Position numbers and translations under genes: made by a program
Shown here: in pieces, positions 58,437 through 64,000 of the stretch
Numbering within the stretch: position 1 is the stretch's first letter
Layout of the letters: each line of letters starts with the position of its first letter
The notes under the pieces: generated by a model
Databases searched by the model: none
Seen by the model: only the letters and a program-made list of their open reading frames with translations
What the model was told of the DNA's origin: nothing
From: JAAYDS01 sp012729155
GTDB taxonomy: Bacteria > Chloroflexota > Anaerolineae > UBA1429
Assembly: GCA_036774405.1 (NCBI GenBank)
Contig: DAIPBO010000017.1
Location: forward strand, 5,480 to 69,479
Length of the DNA: 64,000 nt
Direction: 5' to 3'

Positions 58437-59666
58437 ATGCGGGAGATGATGAGGCGGTTGGGGCGTATCTTTGGGCAGCGCGAGGTGCTGGCCCTGACCA
58501 TCAACGTGATGCTGGCCGAGCTGGTGGTGGGCACCTATCACCCCTACTTCAGCCTGTTTGCCCAGAGCGTGGGCGCCAGCGTGGCGCTGGTGGGCGCCCT
58601 GGTGGCGGTGCAGACCTTGAGCCGCACCGTCAACTGTCTGACGATGGGCGCCCTGTCTGACCGCATGGGGCGCAAGGGCATCATCGTGGCAGCCATGGCC
58701 ACCTTTGCGGTGGCGCTGTTGGCGATGACGCTGTTGCGTTCGCCGGCGCCGCTGTTTGTGACGCAGCTGCTCTTTGGCGCGGCACAGGCCGGCGTGTTCG
58801 ATATCGGCATCGGCTACCTGGGCGACGTGGTGCCGCGTGAGGATCGCGGCGCCGCCATCGGGCTCTACACCACGGTGATGGGCATCGGCTTTGGGGTGGG
58901 CAGCTCGTTGGGCGGGGCGCTGGTGGGCGCCGATGGGGCCTATCTGACGGCCTTTCGTGTGACGGCGCTGTTTGCGCTGGCCGGCGCCGTGGTGGCCAGC
59001 TGGGGGCTGCGCCGCGTGAGCCGCGCGGGCGTGCAGCAGGCCCCCGAGCCGGCCGCTGGCTGGCGGCTGCGCGCCATGGTCACGCCCATGCTCGAGGCGC
59101 TGCACAACCGCCTGCTGCTGTCGGGCTCGATCCTCAACGCGCTCAAGTCGGCCTGGTTTGCCGTGGTGGGCGGGGGCTTTTTGTCGCTCTACATGGCCAA
59201 CCATGGCATCAGCGCCGAGGCGATCGGGCTGATCTTTGGGCTGCGAGCCATCACGTCGTCGGCGGCACGGCTGCCAGCGGGGCTGTTGACACGCCGCTGG
59301 TCGAGCTACTGGATCATCATCGCCGCCACCAGCGTGACGATGGTGGGCTTTTGGCTGTTGCCGCTGTTCACCAGCCTGTGGGCGCTGGCGGGGTTTGTGG
59401 CCATTGAGGGGGCCATGTTCGGCGCGCTGATGAGCGTGGGCAATGCCTTTGTGGCCGAGAACGCCCGCCCCGAGAACCTGGGGTCGGCGCTGGGCCTGTT
59501 CGGCACCGTGGGCGGGGCGGGCTCGACGCTGCTCTCGCTGCTGGTGGGCCTGGTGGCCGAATGGCGCGGGCTGCCCACTATGTTCATGTTTATGGGCGTG
59601 GTGCTGCTGCTGGGCATGGGGCTGTCGCTGTGGGTGCGCGGCAGGGCGTCAGCGGCGCGCGTCTAG
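58437..59666 (+). CDS. MFS transporter (second)
   Basis: A 409-residue twelve-helix major facilitator protein. 'GALSDRMGRKGIIVAAMATF' is motif A; 'GYLGDVVPREDRGAAIGLYT' and 'ITSSAARLPAGLLTRRWSSY' are later family landmarks. It probably exports sugars or drugs. GAGG lies five bases before the ATG at 58437, preferred over a GTG at 58425. It diverges from sugar-binding gene 3 and converges on the tungstate/molybdate cluster. Confidence 0.86.
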   Translation: MREMMRRLGRIFGQREVLALTINVMLAELVVGTYHPYFSLFAQSVGASVALVGALVAVQTLSRTVNCLTMGALSDRMGRKGIIVAAMATFAVALLAMTLLRSPAPLFVTQLLFGAAQAGVFDIGIGYLGDVVPREDRGAAIGLYTTVMGIGFGVGSSLGGALVGADGAYLTAFRVTALFALAGAVVASWGLRRVSRAGVQQAPEPAAGWRLRAMVTPMLEALHNRLLLSGSILNALKSAWFAVVGGGFLSLYMANHGISAEAIGLIFGLRAITSSAARLPAGLLTRRWSSYWIIIAATSVTMVGFWLLPLFTSLWALAGFVAIEGAMFGALMSVGNAFVAENARPENLGSALGLFGTVGGAGSTLLSLLVGLVAEWRGLPTMFMFMGVVLLLGMGLSLWVRGRASAARV

Positions 59667-59697
59667 AGCGCATACTGAGCATAATGAGTATAGCAAC

Positions 59698-60489
59698 CTA
59701 GTCGCGTGCGTCCTCGTCGCCCGCCGCCAGGGCCCCCAGCGCCACAAACACCAGCAGCGCCAGCAGAATCAGCAGCGCAGACAGCGGCGCTGCGGCGTTG
59801 AGCCCAAAGCCCTGAAAGCGCTCGTAGACCAGCACGGCCAGCGTGCGCGGGTGGTAGGCCAGCAGCACCACCGCGCCAAACTCGCTGATGCCCCGCGCCC
59901 ACATGAGCAGCGCGCCACTGGCGATGCCCCGCCGTGCGCACGGCAGCACAATGCGCCAGAACGTCTGCCAGGGCGAGGCGCCATCGACGTGGGCAGCCTC
60001 TTCCAGGTCGGGGCTGACGGCGGCGATGGCCTCGCGGGCCGAGCTGACCAGCAGCGGCACGCTGACGAACACCATCGCCATGACGATGCCCGCCAGACGG
60101 TCGGTGAGCGCCACGCCCACTCTGGCCAGTGGCGCCCCCAGCGCGCCGCGCGCGCCGTAGGTGAGCAGCAGTGCCACGCCCGCCGCGGTGTGCGGGATGA
60201 TCACCGGCAGGCCCAGCAGCGCCTCGACCCAGCGCCGCCCCCTGATGGCCCGCCGCGCCAGCAGATAGGCGAGCGGCACCCCCAGCGCCAGCCCCGTGGC
60301 CGTGGCCAGGGCGGCCGCCAGCAGCGTCACGCGGGCCGAGCGCAGCACCTCGCCGTCGTGCAGCGTTTGCCACAGGGCGGCGGGCGGTGCGCCCGCGAGT
60401 ATCAGCCCCAGCGGCAGCGCGAGAAAGAGCAGCAGCAGCCCGCCCAGGGCGGCCCACAGCGGGTCGAGGCCGCGGCGCGGGCGGGCCAT
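59698..60489 (-). CDS. Tungstate/molybdate ABC transporter permease
   Basis: A 263-residue permease with about six helices. The EAA-type coupling loop reads 'EEAAHVDGASPWQTFWRIVL' and 'RGISEFGAVVLLAYHPRTLA' follows, both characteristic of ModB/WtpB/TupB permeases. The start at 60489 is chosen because it lies two bases after the stop of the binding-protein gene, so translation is coupled. The partner ATPase is not in the window. Name left blank because the WtpB/ModB/TupB subtype cannot be resolved. Confidence 0.85.
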   Translation of the reverse strand: MARPRRGLDPLWAALGGLLLLFLALPLGLILAGAPPAALWQTLHDGEVLRSARVTLLAAALATATGLALGVPLAYLLARRAIRGRRWVEALLGLPVIIPHTAAGVALLLTYGARGALGAPLARVGVALTDRLAGIVMAMVFVSVPLLVSSAREAIAAVSPDLEEAAHVDGASPWQTFWRIVLPCARRGIASGALLMWARGISEFGAVVLLAYHPRTLAVLVYERFQGFGLNAAAPLSALLILLALLVFVALGALAAGDEDARD

Positions 60490-60491
60490 GG

Positions 60492-61670
60492 CTAGTTGGC
60501 CTCGGCGGCGGCGCACAGCGGCTGCAGCAGCGCCGGCAAACGCTCGGGGTGGTCGACTGTGGGCGGCGACAGCAGCGGGTGATGATGCGCCGCCATGATG
60601 CGCTGGCCCTCGGCCCCCAGCAAAAAGGCGATAAAGCGCTCGGCGGCCGCGGGCTGCGGCGCGTTGGCGGGGATGGTGAGCCCGTAGGCAATGTGCTCGC
60701 CCGCGAACACCGGCTCGATCGAGCTAAAGCGACGAAAGTCGAGCTGCACCGATACCTGCCCGTAAAAGTCGTTCAGCGCCGGCGTGCTCAGGTTGAGGCC
60801 GTCGGGCAGCACCACATGCTGCAGGCCGTGCTGGCGCGCCACCGACTCGTACTCAAAGATATAGTCCACATCGCCCGACTGCAGCAAGGGGATGAGCTGC
60901 ACGCTGCTGCCGCGCAGCACGAGGGTGCTGTTGGGGCGCGGCTCGAGCAGCTCGGGCACGTGGATGGTGGTGTGGCCCTGGGCCTGCGCGGCGGTGATGG
61001 GCGCGATAAAGCGGCCCGCCAGCAGGTCGGTAAAGAGGTGCGGCCGCCCATAGACCTGTTCGGCCAGCTTGAGCACCATCAACTGGCGGTAGCCCAGGGC
61101 GTCAAAGCGCGGGTCGGCCAGGCCCAGGCGTGTGCGCGGCTGCGAGACGATCTCGGGCCAGTTGTTGGCGTCGAGGCCGTCGGCGCCCGGCGCAGTGGGG
61201 CTAAAAGCCAGGGCCACGCGGTTGCCGGCAAAGCGAATGTTCCAACTGGCATAGGGCTGGCCCGTGTCGGGGTTGACGCTCTGATACATGAGCTGCGACA
61301 GCAGGGCATGGTCGGCCGAGGCCACCACGTCGATGGGCCGGTGCAGGTCGGTGACGTGACGGATCACCTGGATAGAGCCATGCGCTTCGAGCTCGACGTC
61401 GATATCGGGGTTGGCGGCCTCAAAGGCCTCCTCGACGGCGGCAAAGGGGATCATCAGGCTGCCGGCCTCGAGCACCAGCAGGTGCACCCGCTCGGGCGGC
61501 GGCGTGGCGGTTGGGGCGGGCGTGGCGGCTGCGGTGGCCGTGGCGGTGGCGGCGGGCGGCTCTGGCGTGGCCGTTGGAGCAGTGGCCACCGTGGCGGGGC
61601 CGCAGGCGGCCAGCATGAGCGTCAAGAGCAGGGCGCCCAGGGCGTGCAGAGAGCGATGCGGAGCGATCAA
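60492..61670 (-). CDS. wtpA: WtpA/ModA-type tungstate/molybdate-binding lipoprotein
   Basis: A 392-residue binding protein. Lipobox 'TLMLAAC' then a Thr/Ala/Pro linker; the domain opens 'VHLLVLEAGSLMIPFAAVEE', the WtpA 'A-G-S-L' oxyanion loop, and has 'HGSIQVIRHVTDLHRPIDVV' and 'FEYESVARQHGLQHVVLPDG'. It captures WO4 or MoO4 for the permease gene that begins two bases before its stop on the reading strand. Upstream lies a terminator (61692-61727), so it may be transcribed on its own start, though read-through is possible. Confidence 0.85.
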   Translation of the reverse strand: MIAPHRSLHALGALLLTLMLAACGPATVATAPTATPEPPAATATATAAATPAPTATPPPERVHLLVLEAGSLMIPFAAVEEAFEAANPDIDVELEAHGSIQVIRHVTDLHRPIDVVASADHALLSQLMYQSVNPDTGQPYASWNIRFAGNRVALAFSPTAPGADGLDANNWPEIVSQPRTRLGLADPRFDALGYRQLMVLKLAEQVYGRPHLFTDLLAGRFIAPITAAQAQGHTTIHVPELLEPRPNSTLVLRGSSVQLIPLLQSGDVDYIFEYESVARQHGLQHVVLPDGLNLSTPALNDFYGQVSVQLDFRRFSSIEPVFAGEHIAYGLTIPANAPQPAAAERFIAFLLGAEGQRIMAAHHHPLLSPPTVDHPERLPALLQPLCAAAEAN

Positions 61671-61691
61671 GATGGCCTCTCTATGGTGGGG

Positions 61692-61727
61692 CCAGGGGAG
61701 AGCGGCCTCGTTGCCGCTCTCCCCTGG
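61692..61727 (-). terminator. Terminator between the repeat lipoprotein and wtpA
   Basis: CCAGGGGAGAGCGGC and GCCGCTCTCCCCTGG around a six-base loop, fifteen perfect pairs. Confidence 0.82.
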
Positions 61728-61736
61728 CGCAGGATG

Positions 61737-63263
61737 CTATTTGACCTCGAGCAGTCGAACGTCTTTGACCCACAGGCCCGTGTCCATGCCAGACATGGCC
61801 AGATCATAGCCCTCATCCGAGACCTCGAGCATGCAGTCGTCGCACGCCAGCAGGTCGGCCAGGGGCATGTCGATGGCATAGCCATCGCCTGCGGTCAGGT
61901 GCAGCGTGGTGGCGGCACCATCGGGCTCGCAGGCGGCCAGCAGCTCGTTGAGGCGCACCCCCTCGACAGAGATGGCGCCCTTTTTGAGGTGCTCGACGGC
62001 AACGGTCTCGATGCCCACCTGGGCCAGGGCGGCGGCATCATAGGCGATGGGTGTGGCCACCTTGCCATAGATGTGCAACACGCCGGCGGCCATCTCGGGG
62101 GCTGCGGCGGCCTCGACGGGCTCGGGCGTGGGCGTGGGTGTGGCCTCGGCCTGAGCCTCGACGGGTACGATGGCCTCGCCAGAGAGTAGCACCTGCGCCA
62201 CAGCGCCCACCATCTCGTTCTTGGCCAGGTCGTCGCCCACCAGGCGCAAGGGCCACTGGTCGTCGGGCAGCGGCTCGTCATCTACCAGGTAGGCCATGAT
62301 GATCTCTTTGTTGCGGCTGACGCGTGCCCCGTCGAGAGTGACGCGGTAACCGTCGGCGGCCACCACATCTACCTGATAGCCCACGCTCACCAGCTCGTCG
62401 TTAAAGGCGCCGCCCTCGTGCTTGTTGGCGTCGTCTACACGGCCCACGAGATAGTAGAGCGGCATGCCGATCCACTTGCGGCCCTCGTCATCGACCCAGG
62501 GGCTCTCGTGGCAGGTGGGCGCCGCGCCAGACTCGAAGGTGTCGCGGCTCATCTCTTCGACGATAGCGCCCTCGAGGTGCAGCGTCCACTCGACGATAGC
62601 CGGTTTGATCTGCATCTCGCGCGCCCATTTGACGGCCCAGTGGCCGTCGGTCACCTGGTTGGGCTCGCTGCTGACCACGCCAATGCGCAACGGGCCGTCC
62701 TCGTCGGTGGGGATGGGCTCGCCCTCGCGCTCGTACACCACGATGGGCGTGAGGGGGCCCTCGCGGGTCACCTCGTCGCCGGTGGCCGGATCAAAGGTCA
62801 CAAAGGCGCCCTCGTACACCTGCGCGTGCGAAAAGGTGATGCCATAGCCATCTTTGGCCACGATGGTGATGGCCGTCGTCTCGTCGCAGCCGCCCACCTG
62901 CTCGCAAAGATCGGCCAGCGAAACGCCGGTGTGCACCGTGGGCGGGGTTATCTTGCCGGTAGAGCTCTTGGTGCCGGCATAGCCCTCGGTGACGGGCAAC
63001 TGCTTGAGCTGGTCGATAGAGAGGATCAGCTCGCGCTCGAGCCCGATCAGCTTGATGCTGGCGCCAGGGTCTGGCGTGGGGGTGACGGGCGCGGGCGTGG
63101 CGGTGACCACCACGATATGCGGCGTCTGCGTGGGGGCGGCCTCGGGCGTCACAGCCAGCGGCGTGGCGGTGACGATCACCGTCTGCACCACCGGCGCGGC
63201 CTGGCAGCCCGCCAGCGCCAAAAGCAGCAGCGCGACGAGTAGGGTACGACAATGTCTCAACAT
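61737..63263 (-). CDS. Lipoprotein with tandem sulfite-oxidase-fold-like domains
   Basis: A 508-residue lipoprotein (lipobox 'ALAGC' near residue 20, then a Thr/Pro linker). Three successive modules resemble the molybdopterin-binding domain of sulfite oxidases: module 1 (about 70-240) has 'HTGVSLADLCEQVGG', 'AKDGYGITFSHAQV', 'DGPLRIGVVSSEPNQVTDGH' and 'WAVKWAREMQI'; module 2 (about 265-375) has 'WIGMPLYYLVGRVDD' and 'AADGYRVTL'; module 3 (about 395-508) has 'GVRLNELLAACEPDG' and 'ACDDCMLEV'. I see no cysteine in the usual molybdenum-ligand position, so oxidoreductase activity is doubtful. The gene sits between two metal-oxyanion binding genes. Confidence 0.65.
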   Translation of the reverse strand: MLRHCRTLLVALLLLALAGCQAAPVVQTVIVTATPLAVTPEAAPTQTPHIVVVTATPAPVTPTPDPGASIKLIGLERELILSIDQLKQLPVTEGYAGTKSSTGKITPPTVHTGVSLADLCEQVGGCDETTAITIVAKDGYGITFSHAQVYEGAFVTFDPATGDEVTREGPLTPIVVYEREGEPIPTDEDGPLRIGVVSSEPNQVTDGHWAVKWAREMQIKPAIVEWTLHLEGAIVEEMSRDTFESGAAPTCHESPWVDDEGRKWIGMPLYYLVGRVDDANKHEGGAFNDELVSVGYQVDVVAADGYRVTLDGARVSRNKEIIMAYLVDDEPLPDDQWPLRLVGDDLAKNEMVGAVAQVLLSGEAIVPVEAQAEATPTPTPEPVEAAAAPEMAAGVLHIYGKVATPIAYDAAALAQVGIETVAVEHLKKGAISVEGVRLNELLAACEPDGAATTLHLTAGDGYAIDMPLADLLACDDCMLEVSDEGYDLAMSGMDTGLWVKDVRLLEVK

Positions 63264-63292
63264 GGGGACCTCCAGACGGGTGCGCTACGGCA

Positions 63293-63324
63293 GAGGGGGC
63301 TGGCCTGTTGGCCGGCCCCCTCTA
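63293..63324 (-). terminator. Terminator after the TupA-fusion gene
   Basis: AGAGGGGGCTGGCC and GGCCGGCCCCCTCT pair with one wobble around TGTT, 12 bases after the stop at 63336. Confidence 0.75.
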
Positions 63325-63335
63325 GTGTGTGTGCG

Positions 63336-64000
63336 TCAGTCGATGCGGAGCTCGACCAGTCCTTTGACCTGAGCCTTGCCCGTCATGCCAGGCATGGCGG
63401 CGCGCAGGGTGCCGTCGTCTTGCACGGTCACCACGCAGGTGTCGCAGGCCAGGGCGTCTTCCAGAGCGATCTCTGACTCAAAGCCGTCGTCTGCCACCAG
63501 CACCAGCAGGGTGGCCTCGTCGTCGGGGTCGGCCTCGGCGAGCAGCTCGGTCAGGGCCGCGCCCCAGAAGCTGTCGGTGCCGCCCTCTTTGTTCTCAACC
63601 AGGGCCTCGATCTGGTCCAGGTCTTGCAGGTCGTCGAGGGTCCACTCGCTGGGGATGGCCACGTCGCCGCTCACCACGAGCGCGACCCCGCTCTTGCCGC
63701 CCTGGGCCTCGCGCCAAAGCGCCGAATCTGGCACGAACAGCGAGGAGCCAAAGTCCTCGACGCCGAACTCGGCGATGCGCTCTTGCGTGGGCACCGAGAC
63801 GAACCAGTCGATAAAGGTGTTGGCCAGCTCAGCCTTGATGTGCGGGCCCTTGTCAGGGTTGACGGCGATGATGCCGTAGGGGTTGAACAGGATCGGATCG
63901 CCCTCGGCGAGGATCACCAGATCGGTGCCCTCGAGGGTGCGGGCGAGGTAGGTGGCGCGGTCGCTGAGGGTGTAGGCCTGCAGCTCGTTGGCCATGGTGA
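63336..64000 (-). CDS. TupA-type tungstate-binding protein fused to a sulfite-oxidase-fold-like domain (partial)
   Basis: The 3' part of a gene that runs off the window's right edge; the visible ATG is internal. The first approximately 115 residues match the C-lobe of TupA tungstate-binding proteins ('QAYTLSDRATYLARTLEGTD', 'FNPYGIIAVNPDKGPHI', 'ANTFIDWFVSVPTQERI'). They continue without a stop into a 100-residue domain ('TLDDLQDLDQIEALVENKEG', 'VADDGFESEIALEDALACDT') that mirrors module 3 of the downstream lipoprotein, including the conserved Ala-Cys-Asp-x-Cys. Such a fusion is unusual for TupA. The expected role is capture of tungstate or molybdate outside the membrane. Confidence 0.75.
   Translation of the reverse strand, partial: TMANELQAYTLSDRATYLARTLEGTDLVILAEGDPILFNPYGIIAVNPDKGPHIKAELANTFIDWFVSVPTQERIAEFGVEDFGSSLFVPDSALWREAQGGKSGVALVVSGDVAIPSEWTLDDLQDLDQIEALVENKEGGTDSFWGAALTELLAEADPDDEATLLVLVADDGFESEIALEDALACDTCVVTVQDDGTLRAAMPGMTGKAQVKGLVELRID

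Noticed and set aside
61737..63263. Functional sulfite oxidase
   Set aside because: The molybdopterin-fold resemblance is limited to landmarks and the expected molybdenum-ligand Cys was not found; the protein is treated as a binding or structural lipoprotein.
1..64000. tRNA, rRNA, tmRNA or insertion-sequence genes
   Set aside because: No tRNA-like cloverleaf, rRNA segment, transposase or integrase was recognised on either strand in intergenic regions; a short RNA gene could still have been missed.

Overview
The window is a high-GC chromosomal segment from what is most likely an uncultivated, monoderm-like Chloroflexota bacterium (Anaerolineae/Caldilineae type). This is inferred from Tat-type lipoprotein leaders (S-R-R-T-F followed by A-A-C), Thr/Pro-rich surface linkers, several independent sugar-binding proteins, and a membrane family I associate with this phylum. 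No rRNA or tRNA gene was seen, so the placement is an inference. The sequence is a draft scaffold with three 100-N joins (17-116, 41551-41650, 48522-48621). One join carries an exact 55-bp duplication of its flanks and is almost certainly an artefact.

Layout. 1-3748: minisatellite and join, then three plus-strand genes that look like the end of a phage-like structural cassette (connector-like, OB-like, and a beta-propeller/tail protein). 3817-10865: small enzymes and sensors, a radical SAM/SPASM maturase with a PqqD-like front domain and a small possible substrate gene (5010-6882), a DUF4242-like protein, a URO-D-family protein, and surface or membrane proteins. 10930-14137: a zur-znuA-znuC-znuB operon whose promoter is bracketed by two 15-bp Zur-box-like palindromes. 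14297-23445: ASCH protein, dienelactone hydrolase, CFA-synthase-like methyltransferase, zinc-ribbon protein, C-S lyase, and a coupled flavoprotein/radical SAM pair followed by a lipoprotein. 23561-35890: carbohydrate catabolism (two Gfo/Idh/MocA oxidoreductases, acetamidase family, sugar isomerase/epimerase, beta-propeller protein, GH29, GH4) mixed with a kinase-fold protein, an MFS exporter, a nucleotidyltransferase and an acyltransferase-like protein. 35913-41269: NarL-type two-component system and a MacAB-type efflux operon. 41464-52347: large PPC-repeat secreted protein, APC transporter with an attenuator-like leader, iron alcohol dehydrogenase, a regulated membrane-protein operon, a monooxygenase-fold protein and a PKD surface protein with an LPxTG-like tail. 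52425-58267: a URO-D-family gene and three paralogous sugar-binding lipoproteins, each with its own promoter and terminator. 58437-64000: MFS transporter and a tungstate/molybdate uptake cluster carrying lipoproteins with sulfite-oxidase-fold-like repeats.

How it fits together. The segment suggests a heterotroph scavenging host- or plant-derived sugars: three sugar-binding proteins, fucosidase, GH4 enzyme, and oxidoreductases and isomerases for unusual sugars. It also invests in metal acquisition (zinc and tungstate/molybdate). Promoters are readable throughout as TTGAC(A/G)-like -35 boxes 16-18 bp from TATCAT, TACCAT, CACAAT or TATACT -10 boxes. These were used to choose several start codons.

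Most interesting candidates: (i) the PqqD-like/SPASM maturase with its small upstream partner; (ii) the translationally coupled flavoprotein/SPASM pair with a SEC-C tail; (iii) the tungstate/molybdate cluster in which a TupA-type protein is fused to a sulfite-oxidase-fold-like domain that recurs in a neighbouring lipoprotein; (iv) the attenuator-like leader before the APC transporter; (v) short 13-18-bp tandem duplications that repeatedly sit at gene ends.
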